DNA from: Auanema rhodensis
Taxonomy: Eukaryota > Nematoda > Chromadorea > Rhabditida > Rhabditidae
Direction: 5' to 3'
Assembly: GCA_964057225.1 (NCBI GenBank)
Contig: OZ059894.1
Location: forward strand, 1,426,001 to 1,490,000
Length of the DNA: 64,000 nucleotides
The position numbers and the translations under genes were made by a program. Positions 39,801 to 53,001 of the stretch are shown one piece after another. The notes under the pieces were generated by a model. That model did no database searches. It saw nothing but the letters and a program-made list of their open reading frames with translations, and was not told where the DNA came from. The stretch's first letter is position 1, and the number at the start of each line of letters is the position of its first letter.

Positions 39801-42800
39801 AAGACGACGGACAATGTTATTCAACGAAAAAATTAATTCTTCAGGGTGAAAATCGAGGATATAAGTGTGAACTTATATCAGTTGATATCTCGGTGCATTT
39901 TTAAGCTAGCGCAAATCTGATAACACAGATCGACGCAGCTTGAAAATCCGCATCGAATGCACTATACTACTTTGAGAAACGCTTAATACAAAAATTAGTT
40001 ATGATCGTTTGAAAAATGATGCATTAGTGTATGTTGAGTTTCCATGTACACTCAACATAGCTTCCAAAAACATTTTGACAAAAATTTTTTCGAAAAATTT
40101 CAAAATAATTTAGCAGAAAGTAGATGTTTTTAGATTCCTTTTTTCAAGGCAAAGACGATAGACAATGTTATTCAACGAAAAAATTAATTCTTCAGGGTGA
40201 AAATCGAGGATATAAGTGTGAACTTATATCACTTGATATCTCGGTGCATTTTTAAGCTAGCGCAAATCTGATAACACAGATCGACGCAGCTTGAAAATCC
40301 GCATCGAATGCATTATACTACTTTGAGAAACGCTTAATACAAAAATTAGTTATGATCGTTTGAAAAATGATGCATTAGTGTATGTTGAGTTTCCATGTAC
40401 ACTCAACATAGCTTCCAAAAACATTTTGACAAAATTTTTTTCGAAAAATTTCAAAATAATTTAGCAGAAAGTAGATGTTTTTAGATTCCTTTTTTTAAGG
40501 CAAAGACGACGGACAATGTTATTCAACGAAAAAATTAATTCTTCAGGGTGAAAATCGAGGATATAAGTGTGAACTTATATCAGTTGATATCTCGGTGCAT
40601 TTGTAAGCTAGCGCAAATCTGATAACACAGATCGACGCAGCTTGAAAATCCGCATCGAATGCACTATACTACTTTGAGAAACGCTTAATACAAAAATTAG
40701 TTATGATCGTTTGAAAAATGATGCATTAGTGTATGTTGAGTTTCCATGTACACTCAACATAGCTTCCAAAAACATTTTGACAAAAATTTTTTGGAAAAAT
40801 TTCTAAATAATTTAGCAAAAAGTAGATGTTTTTAGATTCCTTTTTTTAAGGCAAAGACGATAGACAATGTTATTCAACGAAAAAATTAATTCTTCAGGGT
40901 GAAAATCGAGGATATAAGTGTGAACTTATATCAGTTGATATCTCGGTGCATTTTTAAGCTAGCGCAAATCTGATAACACAGATCGACGCAGCTTGAAAAT
41001 CCGCATCGAATGCACTATACTACTTTGAGAAACGCTTAATACAAAAATTAGTTATGATCGTTTGAAAAATGATGCATTAGTGTATGTTGAGTTTCCATGT
41101 ACACTCAACATAGCTTCCAAAAACATTTTGACAAAAATTTTTTCGAAAAATTTCAAAATAATTTAGCAGAAAGTAGATGTTTTTAGATTCCTTTTTTCAA
41201 GGCAAAGACGATAGACAATGTTATTCAACGAAAAAATTAATTCTTCAGGGTGAAAATCGAGGATATAAGTGTGAACTTATATCACTTGATATCTCGGTGC
41301 ATTTTTAAGTTAGCGCAAATCTGATAACACAGATCGACGCAGCTTGAAAATCCGCATCGAATGCATTATACTACTTTGAGAAACGCTTAATACAAAAATT
41401 AGTTATGATCGTTTGAAAAATGATGCATTAGTGTATGTTGAGTTTCCATGTACACTCAACATAGCTTCCAAAAACATTTTGACAAAATTTTTTTCGAAAA
41501 ATTTCAAAATAATTTAGCAGAAAGTAGATGTTTTTAGATTCCTTTTTTTAAGGCAAAGACGACGGACAATGTTATTCAACGAAAAAATTAATTCTTCAGG
41601 GTGAAAATCGAGGATATAAGTGTGAACTTATATCAGTTGATATCTCGGTGCATTTGTAAGCTAGCGCAAATCTGATAACACAGATCGACGCAGCTTGAAA
41701 ATCCGCATCGAATGCACTATACTACTTTGAGAAACGCTTAATACAAAAATTAGTTATGATCGTTTGAAAAATGATGCATTAGTGTATGTTGAGTTTCCAT
41801 GTACACTCAACATAGCTTCCAAAAACATTTTGACAAAAATTTTTTGGAAAAATTTCTAAATAATTTAGCAAAAAGTAGATGTTTTTAGATTCCTTTTTTT
41901 AAGGCAAAGACGATAGACAATGTTATTCAACGAAAAAATTAATTCTTCAGGGTGAAAATCGAGGATATAAGTGTGAACTTATATCAGTTGATATCTCGGT
42001 GCATTTTTAAGCTAGCGCAAATCTGATAACACAGATCGACGCAGCTTGAAAATCCGCATCGAATGCACTATACTACTTTGAGAAACGCTTAATACAAAAA
42101 TTAGTTATGATCGTTTGAAAAATGATGCATTAGTGTATGTTGAGTTTCCATGTACACTCAACATAGCTTCCAAAAACATTTTGACAAAAATTTTTTCGAA
42201 AAATTTCAAAATAATTTAGCAGAAAGTAGATGTTTTTAGATTCCTTTTTTTAAGGCAAAGACGATAGACAATGTTATTCAACGAAAAAATTAATTCTTCA
42301 GGGTGAAAATCGAGGATATAAGTGTGAACTTATATCACTTGATATCTCGGTGCATTTTTAAGCTAGCGCAAATCTGATAACACAGATCGACGCAGCTTGA
42401 AAATCCGCATCGAATGCACTATACTACATTGAGAAACGCTTAATACAAAAATTAGTTATGATCGTTTGAAAAATGATGCATTAGTGTATGTTGAGTTTCC
42501 ATGTACACTCAACATAGCTTCCAAAAACATTTTGACAAAAATTTTTTCGAAAAATTTCAAAATAATTTAGCAGAAAGTAGATGTTTTTAGATTCCTTTTT
42601 TTAAGGCAAAGACGATGGACAATGTTATTCAACGAAAAAATTAATTCTTCAGGGTGAAAATCGAGGATATAAGTGTGAACTTATATCACTTGATATCTCG
42701 GTGCATTTTTAAGCTAGCGCAAATCTGATAACACAGATCGACGCAGCTTGAAAATCCGCATCGAATGCACTATACTACTTTGAGAAACGCTTAATACAAA

Positions 42801-42821
42801 AATTAGTTATGATCGTTTGAA
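36855..42821. repeat. 17-monomer HOR, copy 1 (m106-m122)
   Basis: Class order C-D-A-J-K-L'-M-N-O-P-Q-R-P-Q-R-P'-S, 5967 bp. The same 17 classes in the same order occupy 43524-49490, offset 6669 bp. Shared private markers include A162G and T306C (K), T321C (L'), A104G (N), T239G (Q), and C78G with A89T (R). Copy 1 has a private C244T in m118, absent from copy 2. Class exemplars: M 38961-39311 (A46T, A92T, G110T, T132C), N 39312-39662 (M plus A104G, T309A, A315G), O 39663-40013 (A71T, T146C). Confidence 0.9.
40014..42119. repeat. Tandem P-Q-R trimers (m115-m120)
   Basis: Two 1053-bp trimers. P (40014-40364) has T132C, G147A, G219C and C300T. Q (40365-40715) has A71T, T146C and T239G. R (40716-41066) has C78G, A89T, G103A and G147A. 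More trimers are at 46683-47735, 47736-48788 and 49491-50543. The second P here (m118) has C244T in hairpin 3. Confidence 0.85.
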
Positions 42822-43523
42822 AAATGATGCATTAGTGTATGTTGAGTTTCCATGTACACTCAACATAGCTTCCAAAAACATTTTGACAAAAATTTTTTCG
42901 AAAAATTTCAAAATAATTTAGCAGAAAGTAGATGTTTTTAGATTCCTTTTTTTAAGGCAAAGACGATGGACAATGTTATTCAACGAAAAAATTAATTCTT
43001 CAGGGTGAAAATCGAGGATATAAGTGTGAACTTATATCACTTGATATCTCGGTGCATTTTTAAGCTAGCGCAAATCTGATAACACAGATCGACGCAGCTT
43101 GAAAATCCGCATCGAATGCACTATACTACATTGAGAAACGCTTAATACAAAAATTAGTTATGATCGTTTGAAAAATGATGCATTAGTGTATGTTGAGTTT
43201 CCATGTACACTCAACATAGCTTCCAAAAACATTTTGACAAAAATTTTTTCGAAAAATTTCAAAATAATTTAGCAGAAAGTAGATGTTTTTAGATTCCTTT
43301 TTTTAAGGCAAAGACGATGGACAATGTTATTCAACGAAAAAATTAATTCTTCAGGGTGAAAATCGAGGATATAAGTGTGAACTTATATCAGTTGATATCT
43401 CGGTGCATTTTTAAGCTAGCGCAAATCTGATAACACAGATCGACGCAGCTTGAAAATACGCATCGAATGCACTATACTACTTTGAGAAACGCTTAATACA
43501 AAAATTAGTTATGATCGTTTGAA
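42471..43523. repeat. Class S, S' and chimeric T monomers (m122-m124)
   Basis: S is class A plus G219C. S' adds T309A. T (43173-43523) is class A up to p231 and has C286A on the right, with the switch between p232 and p285. T links the first amplified block to the second: the next unit begins copy 2 of the 17-monomer HOR. Confidence 0.75.
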
Positions 43524-46500
43524 AAATGATGCATTAGTGTATGTTGAGTTTCCATGTACACTCAACATAGCTTCCAAAAACATTTTGACAAAAATTTTTT
43601 CGAAAAATTTCAGAATAATTTAGCAAAAAGTAGATGTTTTTAGATTTCTTTTCTCAAGGCAAAGACGATGGACAATGTTATTCAACGAAAAAATTAATTC
43701 TTCAGGGTGAAAATCGAGGATATAAGTGTGAACTTATATCAGTTGATATCTCGGTGCATTTTTAAGCTAGCGCAAATCTGATAACACAGATCGACGCAGC
43801 TTGAAAATCCGCATCGAATGCACTATACTACTTTGAGAAACGCTTAATACAAAAATTAGTTATGATCGTTTGAAAAATGATGCATTAGTGTATGTTGAGT
43901 TTCCATGTACACTCAACATTGCTTCCAAAAAAATTTTGACAAAAATTTTTTCGAAAAATTTCAAATTAATTTAGCAGAAAGTATATGTTTTTAGATTTCT
44001 TTTTTCAAGGCAAAGACGATGGACAATGTTATTCAACGAAAAAATTAATTCTTCAGGGTGAAAATCGAGGATATAAGTGTGAATTTATATCAGTTGATAT
44101 CTCGGTGCATTTTTAAGCTAGCGCAAATCTGATAACACAGATCGACGCAGCTTGAAAATCCGCATTGAATGCACTATACTACATTGAGGAACGCTTAATA
44201 CAAAAATTAGTTATGATCGTTTGAAAAATGATGCATTAGTGTATGTTGAGTTTCCATGTACACTCAACATAGCTTCCAAAAACATTTTGACAAAAATTTT
44301 TTCGAAAAATTTCAAAATAATTTAGCAGAAAGTAGATGTTTTTAGATTCCTTTTTTTAAGGCAAAGACGATGGACAATGTTATTCAACGAAAAAATTAAT
44401 TCTTCAGGGTGAAAATCGAGGATATAAGTGTGAACTTATATCAGTTGATATCTCGGTGCATTTTTAAGCTAGCGCAAATCTGATAACACAGATCGACGCA
44501 GCTTGAAAATCCGCATCGAATGCACTATACTACTTTGAGAAACGCTTAATACAAAAATTAGTTATGATCGTTTGAAAAATGATGCATTAGTGTATGTTGA
44601 GTTTCCATGTACACTCAACATAGCTTCCAAAAACATTTTGACAAAATTTTTTTCAAAAAATTTCAAAATAATTTAGCAGAAAGTAGATGTTTTTAGATTG
44701 CTTTTTTTAAGGCAAAGACGACGGACAATGTTATTCAACGAAAAAATTAATTCTTCAGGGTGAAAATCGAGGATATAAGTGTGAACTTATATCAGTTGAT
44801 ATCTCGGTGCATTTTTAAGCTAGCGCAAATCTGATAACACAGATCGACGCAGCTTAAAAATCCGCATCGAATGCACTATACTACATTGAGGAACGCTTAA
44901 TACAAAAATTAGTTATGATCGTTTGAAAAATGATGCATTAGTGTATGTTGAGTTTCCATGTACACTCAACATTGCTTCCAAAAACATTTTGACAAAAATT
45001 TTTTCGAAAAATTTCAAAATAATTTAGCAAAAAGTAGATGTTTTTAGATTCCTTTTTTCAAGGCAAAGACGATGGACAATGTTATTCAGCGAAAAAATTA
45101 ATTCTTCAGGGTGAAAATCGAGGATATAAGTGTGAACTTATATCAGTTGATATCTCGGTGCATTTTTAAGCTAGCGCAAATCTGATAACACAGATCGACG
45201 CAGCTTGAAAATCCGCATCGAATGCACTATACCACTTTGAGAAACGCTTAATACAAAAATTAGTTATGATCGTTTGAAAAATGATGCATTAGTGTATGTT
45301 GAGTTTCCATGTACACTCAACATTGCTTCCAAAAACATTTTGACAAAAATTTTTTCGAAAAATTTCAAAATAATTTAGCAAAAAGTAGATGTTTTTAGAT
45401 TCCTTTTTTCAAGGCAAAGACGATGGACAATGTTATTCAACGAAAAAATTAATTCTTCAGGGTGAAAATCGAGGATATAAGTGTGAACTTATATCAGTTG
45501 ATATCTCGGTGCATTTTTAAGCTAGCGCAAATCTGATAACACAGATCGACGCAGCTTGAAAATCCGCATCGAATGCACTATACTACATTGAGAAACGCTC
45601 AATACAAAAATTAGTTATGATCGTTTGAAAAATGATGCATTAGTGTATGTTGAGTTTCCATGTACACTCAACATTGCTTCCAAAAACATTTTGACAAAAA
45701 TTTTTTCGAAAAATTTCAAATTAATTTAGCAGAAAGTATATGTTTTTAGATTCCTTTTTTCAAGGCAAAGACGATGGACAATGTTATTCAACGAAAAAAT
45801 TAATTCTTCAGGGTGAAAATCGAGGATATAAGTGTGAACTTATATCAGTTGATATCTCGGTGCATTTTTAAGCTAGCGCAAATCTGATAACACAGATCGA
45901 CGCAGCTTGAAAATCCGCATCGAATGCACTATACTACTTTGAGAAACGCTTAATACAAAAATTAGTTATGATCGTTTGAAAAATGATGCATTAGTGTATG
46001 TTGAGTTTCCATGTACACTCAACATTGCTTCCAAAAACATTTTGACAAAAATTTTTTCGAAAAATTTCAAATTAATTTAGCAGGAAGTATATGTTTTTAG
46101 ATTCCTTTTTTCAAGGCAAAGACGATGGACAATGTTATTCAACGAAAAAATTAATTCTTCAGGGTGAAAATCGAGGATATAAGTGTGAACTTATATCAGT
46201 TGATATCTCGGTGCATTTTTAAGCTAGCGCAAATCTGATAACACAGATCGACGCAGCTTGAAAATCCGCATCGAATGCACTATACTACATTGAGGAACGC
46301 TTAATACAAAAATTAGTTATGATCGTTTGAAAAATGATGCATTAGTGTATGTTGAGTTTCCATGTACACTCAACATAGCTTCCAAAAACATTTTGACAAA
46401 ATTTTTTTCGAAAAATTTCAAAATAATTTAGCAGAAAGTAGATGTTTTTAGATTCCTTTTTTTAAGGCAAAGACGACGGACAATGTTATTCAACGAAAAA

Positions 46501-49490
46501 ATTAATTCTTCAGGGTGAAAATCGAGGATATAAGTGTGAACTTATATCAGTTGATATCTCGGTGCATTTTTAAGCTAGCGCAAATCTGATAACACAGATC
46601 GACGCAGCTTGAAAATCCGCATCGAATGCACTATACTACTTTGAGAAACGCTTAATACAAAAATTAGTTATGATCGTTTGAAAAATGATGCATTAGTGTA
46701 TGTTGAGTTTCCATGTACACTCAACATAGCTTCCAAAAACATTTTGACAAAAATTTTTTCGAAAAATTTCAAAATAATTTAGCAGAAAGTAGATGTTTTT
46801 AGATTCCTTTTTTCAAGGCAAAGACGATAGACAATGTTATTCAACGAAAAAATTAATTCTTCAGGGTGAAAATCGAGGATATAAGTGTGAACTTATATCA
46901 CTTGATATCTCGGTGCATTTTTAAGCTAGCGCAAATCTGATAACACAGATCGACGCAGCTTGAAAATCCGCATCGAATGCATTATACTACTTTGAGAAAC
47001 GCTTAATACAAAAATTAGTTATGATCGTTTGAAAAATGATGCATTAGTGTATGTTGAGTTTCCATGTACACTCAACATAGCTTCCAAAAACATTTTGACA
47101 AAATTTTTTTCGAAAAATTTCAAAATAATTTAGCAGAAAGTAGATGTTTTTAGATTCCTTTTTTTAAGGCAAAGACGACGGACAATGTTATTCAACGAAA
47201 AAATTAATTCTTCAGGGTGAAAATCGAGGATATAAGTGTGAACTTATATCAGTTGATATCTCGGTGCATTTGTAAGCTAGCGCAAATCTGATAACACAGA
47301 TCGACGCAGCTTGAAAATCCGCATCGAATGCACTATACTACTTTGAGAAACGCTTAATACAAAAATTAGTTATGATCGTTTGAAAAATGATGCATTAGTG
47401 TATGTTGAGTTTCCATGTACACTCAACATAGCTTCCAAAAACATTTTGACAAAAATTTTTTGGAAAAATTTCTAAATAATTTAGCAAAAAGTAGATGTTT
47501 TTAGATTCCTTTTTTTAAGGCAAAGACGATAGACAATGTTATTCAACGAAAAAATTAATTCTTCAGGGTGAAAATCGAGGATATAAGTGTGAACTTATAT
47601 CAGTTGATATCTCGGTGCATTTTTAAGCTAGCGCAAATCTGATAACACAGATCGACGCAGCTTGAAAATCCGCATCGAATGCACTATACTACTTTGAGAA
47701 ACGCTTAATACAAAAATTAGTTATGATCGTTTGAAAAATGATGCATTAGTGTATGTTGAGTTTCCATGTACACTCAACATAGCTTCCAAAAACATTTTGA
47801 CAAAAATTTTTTCGAAAAATTTCAAAATAATTTAGCAGAAAGTAGATGTTTTTAGATTCCTTTTTTCAAGGCAAAGACGATAGACAATGTTATTCAACGA
47901 AAAAATTAATTCTTCAGGGTGAAAATCGAGGATATAAGTGTGAACTTATATCACTTGATATCTCGGTGCATTTTTAAGCTAGCGCAAATCTGATAACACA
48001 GATCGACGCAGCTTGAAAATCCGCATCGAATGCATTATACTACTTTGAGAAACGCTTAATACAAAAATTAGTTATGATCGTTTGAAAAATGATGCATTAG
48101 TGTATGTTGAGTTTCCATGTACACTCAACATAGCTTCCAAAAACATTTTGACAAAATTTTTTTCGAAAAATTTCAAAATAATTTAGCAGAAAGTAGATGT
48201 TTTTAGATTCCTTTTTTTAAGGCAAAGACGACGGACAATGTTATTCAACGAAAAAATTAATTCTTCAGGGTGAAAATCGAGGATATAAGTGTGAACTTAT
48301 ATCAGTTGATATCTCGGTGCATTTGTAAGCTAGCGCAAATCTGATAACACAGATCGACGCAGCTTGAAAATCCGCATCGAATGCACTATACTACTTTGAG
48401 AAACGCTTAATACAAAAATTAGTTATGATCGTTTGAAAAATGATGCATTAGTGTATGTTGAGTTTCCATGTACACTCAACATAGCTTCCAAAAACATTTT
48501 GACAAAAATTTTTTGGAAAAATTTCTAAATAATTTAGCAAAAAGTAGATGTTTTTAGATTCCTTTTTTTAAGGCAAAGACGATAGACAATGTTATTCAAC
48601 GAAAAAATTAATTCTTCAGGGTGAAAATCGAGGATATAAGTGTGAACTTATATCAGTTGATATCTCGGTGCATTTTTAAGCTAGCGCAAATCTGATAACA
48701 CAGATCGACGCAGCTTGAAAATCCGCATCGAATGCACTATACTACTTTGAGAAACGCTTAATACAAAAATTAGTTATGATCGTTTGAAAAATGATGCATT
48801 AGTGTATGTTGAGTTTCCATGTACACTCAACATAGCTTCCAAAAACATTTTGACAAAAATTTTTTCGAAAAATTTCAAAATAATTTAGCAGAAAGTAGAT
48901 GTTTTTAGATTCCTTTTTTTAAGGCAAAGACGATAGACAATGTTATTCAACGAAAAAATTAATTCTTCAGGGTGAAAATCGAGGATATAAGTGTGAACTT
49001 ATATCACTTGATATCTCGGTGCATTTTTAAGCTAGCGCAAATCTGATAACACAGATCGACGCAGCTTGAAAATCCGCATCGAATGCACTATACTACATTG
49101 AGAAACGCTTAATACAAAAATTAGTTATGATCGTTTGAAAAATGATGCATTAGTGTATGTTGAGTTTCCATGTACACTCAACATAGCTTCCAAAAACATT
49201 TTGACAAAAATTTTTTCGAAAAATTTCAAAATAATTTAGCAGAAAGTAGATGTTTTTAGATTCCTTTTTTTAAGGCAAAGACGATGGACAATGTTATTCA
49301 ACGAAAAAATTAATTCTTCAGGGTGAAAATCGAGGATATAAGTGTGAACTTATATCACTTGATATCTCGGTGCATTTTTAAGCTAGCGCAAATCTGATAA
49401 CACAGATCGACGCAGCTTGAAAATCCGCATCGAATGCACTATACTACTTTGAGAAACGCTTAATACAAAAATTAGTTATGATCGTTTGAA
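43524..49490. repeat. 17-monomer HOR, copy 2 (m125-m141)
   Basis: Direct repeat of 36855-42821 with the same class order and the same private markers. The two copies are separated only by m123-m124. It ends in P-Q-R-P'-S, which is then tandemly repeated once more at 49491-51245. Confidence 0.9.
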
Positions 49491-51245
49491 AAATGATGCA
49501 TTAGTGTATGTTGAGTTTCCATGTACACTCAACATAGCTTCCAAAAACATTTTGACAAAAATTTTTTCGAAAAATTTCAAAATAATTTAGCAGAAAGTAG
49601 ATGTTTTTAGATTCCTTTTTTCAAGGCAAAGACGATAGACAATGTTATTCAACGAAAAAATTAATTCTTCAGGGTGAAAATCGAGGATATAAGTGTGAAC
49701 TTATATCACTTGATATCTCGGTGCATTTTTAAGCTAGCGCAAATCTGATAACACAGATCGACGCAGCTTGAAAATCCGCATCGAATGCATTATACTACTT
49801 TGAGAAACGCTTAATACAAAAATTAGTTATGATCGTTTGAAAAATGATGCATTAGTGTATGTTGAGTTTCCATGTACACTCAACATAGCTTCCAAAAACA
49901 TTTTGACAAAATTTTTTTCGAAAAATTTCAAAATAATTTAGCAGAAAGTAGATGTTTTTAGATTCCTTTTTTTAAGGCAAAGACGACGGACAATGTTATT
50001 CAACGAAAAAATTAATTCTTCAGGGTGAAAATCGAGGATATAAGTGTGAACTTATATCAGTTGATATCTCGGTGCATTTGTAAGCTAGCGCAAATCTGAT
50101 AACACAGATCGACGCAGCTTGAAAATCCGCATCGAATGCACTATACTACTTTGAGAAACGCTTAATACAAAAATTAGTTATGATCGTTTGAAAAATGATG
50201 CATTAGTGTATGTTGAGTTTCCATGTACACTCAACATAGCTTCCAAAAACATTTTGACAAAAATTTTTTGGAAAAATTTCTAAATAATTTAGCAAAAAGT
50301 AGATGTTTTTAGATTCCTTTTTTTAAGGCAAAGACGATAGACAATGTTATTCAACGAAAAAATTAATTCTTCAGGGTGAAAATCGAGGATATAAGTGTGA
50401 ACTTATATCAGTTGATATCTCGGTGCATTTTTAAGCTAGCGCAAATCTGATAACACAGATCGACGCAGCTTGAAAATCCGCATCGAATGCACTATACTAC
50501 TTTGAGAAACGCTTAATACAAAAATTAGTTATGATCGTTTGAAAAATGATGCATTAGTGTATGTTGAGTTTCCATGTACACTCAACATAGCTTCCAAAAA
50601 CATTTTGACAAAAATTTTTTCGAAAAATTTCAAAATAATTTAGCAGAAAGTAGATGTTTTTAGATTCCTTTTTTTAAGGCAAAGACGATAGACAATGTTA
50701 TTCAACGAAAAAATTAATTCTTCAGGGTGAAAATCGAGGATATAAGTGTGAACTTATATCACTTGATATCTCGGTGCATTTTTAAGCTAGCGCAAATCTG
50801 ATAACACAGATCGACGCAGCTTGAAAATCCGCATCGAATGCACTATACTACATTGAGAAACGCTTAATACAAAAATTAGTTATGATCGTTTGAAAAATGA
50901 TGCATTAGTGTATGTTGAGTTTCCATGTACACTCAACATAGCTTCCAAAAACATTTTGACAAAAATTTTTTCGAAAAATTTCAAAATAATTTAGCAGAAA
51001 GTAGATGTTTTTAGATTCCTTTTTTTAAGGCAAAGACGATGGACAATGTTATTCAACGAAAAAATTAATTCTTCAGGGTGAAAATCGAGGATATAAGTGT
51101 GAACTTATATCACTTGATATCTCGGTGCATTTTTAAGCTAGCGCAAATCTGATAACACAGATCGACGCAGCTTGAAAATCCGCATCGAATGCACTATACT
51201 ACTTTGAGAAACGCTTAATACAAAAATTAGTTATGATCGTTTGAA
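49491..51245. repeat. P-Q-R-P'-S pentamer, tandem copy (m142-m146)
   Basis: 1755 bp repeating 47736-49490. P' is P with a T7 run at p126-132 (no T132C), and here C300 and T309A. It is followed by S' and S (m147-m148). The order P-Q-R-P'-S-S' matches m118-m123, showing further exchange between the two 17-monomer copies. Confidence 0.85.
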
Positions 51246-51947
51246 AAATGATGCATTAGTGTATGTTGAGTTTCCATGTACACTCAACATAGCTTCCAAA
51301 AACATTTTGACAAAAATTTTTTCGAAAAATTTCAAAATAATTTAGCAGAAAGTAGATGTTTTTAGATTCCTTTTTTTAAGGCAAAGACGATGGACAATGT
51401 TATTCAACGAAAAAATTAATTCTTCAGGGTGAAAATCGAGGATATAAGTGTGAACTTATATCACTTGATATCTCGGTGCATTTTTAAGCTAGCGCAAATC
51501 TGATAACACAGATCGACGCAGCTTGAAAATCCGCATCGAATGCACTATACTACATTGAGAAACGCTTAATACAAAAATTAGTTATGATCGTTTGAAAAAT
51601 GATGCATTAGTGTATGTTGAGTTTCCATGTACACTCAACATAGCTTCCAAAAACATTTTGACAAAAATTTTTTCGAAAAATTTCAAAATAATTTAGCAGA
51701 AAGTAGATGTTTTTAGATTCCTTTTTTTAAGGCAAAGACGATGGACAATGTTATTCAACGAAAAAATTAATTCTTCAGGGTGAAAATCGAGGATATAAGT
51801 GTGAACTTATATCACTTGATATCTCGGTGCATTTTTAAGCTAGCGCAAATCTGATAACACAGATCGACGCAGCTTGAAAATCCGCATCGAATGCACTATA
51901 CTACTTTGAGAAACGCTTAATACAAAAATTAGTTATGATCGTTTGAA

Positions 51948-52298
51948 AAATGATGCATTAGTGTATGTTGAGTTTCCATGTACACTCAACATAGCTTCCA
52001 AAAACATTTTGACAAAAATTTTTTCGAAAAATTTCAAAATAATTTAGCAGAAAGTAGATGTTTTTAGATTCCTTTTTTTAAGGCAAAGACGATGGACAAT
52101 GTTATTCAACGAAAAAATTAATTCTTCAGGGTGAAAATCGAGGATATAAGTGTGAACATATATCAGTTGATATCTCGGTGCATTTTTAAGCTAGCGCAAA
52201 TCTGATAACACAGATCGACGCAGCTTGAAAATCCGCATCGAATGCACTATACTACTTTGAGAAACGCTTAATACAAAAATTAGTTATGATCGTTTGAA
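51948..52298. repeat. Class A variant with T212A (m149)
   Basis: The sequence reads GAACATATATC instead of GAACTTATATC, which breaks one pair of hairpin 2. The same change is in m158 (55108-55458), so the two are related although 3.2 kb apart. Confidence 0.8.
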
Positions 52299-52649
52299 AA
52301 ATGATGCATTAGTGTATGTTGAGTTTCCATGTACACTCAACATTGCTTCCAAAAAAATTTTGACAAAAATTTTTTCGAAAAATTTCAAATTAATTTAGCA
52401 GAAAGTATATGTTTTTAGATTTCTTTTTTCAAGGCAAAGACGATGGACAATGTTATTCAACGAAAAAATTAATTCTTCAGGGTGAAAATCGAGGATATAA
52501 GTGTGAATTTATATCAGTTGATATCTCGGTGCATTTTTAAGCTAGCGCAAATCTGATAACACAGATCGACGCAGCTTGAAAATCCGCATTGAATGCACTA
52601 TACTACATTGAGGAACGCTTAATACAAAAATTAGTTATGATCGTTTGAA

Positions 52650-53001
52650 AAATGATGCATTAGTGTATGTTGAGTTTCCATGTACACTCAACATAGCTTC
52701 CAAAAACATTTTGACAAAAATTTTTTCGAAAAATTTCAAAATAATTTAGCAGAAAGTAGATGTTTTTAGATTCCTTTTTTTAAGGCAAAGACGATGGACA
52801 ATGTTATTCAACGAAAAAATTAATTCTTCAGGGTGAAAATCGAGGATATAAGTGTGAACTTATATCAGTTGATATCTCGGTGCATTTTTAAGCTAGCGCA
52901 AATCTGATAACACAGATCGACGCAGCTTGAAAATCCGCATCGAATGCACTATACTACTTTGAGAAACGCTTAATACAAAAATTAGTTTATGATCGTTTGA
53001 A
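52650..53001. repeat. 352-bp monomer m151 (class A with 1-bp insertion)
   Basis: Near 52986 the consensus TTAGTTATG reads TTAGTTTATG. The extra T restores the phase lost at m41, so the next unit starts at 53002 (1+351x151). It is the second of the two length changes found. Confidence 0.9.

Noticed and set aside
36855-49490. Assembly duplication as the explanation of the 17-monomer repeat
   Set aside because: It cannot be excluded without reads, but the copies differ at private sites (C244T in m118) and have different neighbours, which favours a real duplication.
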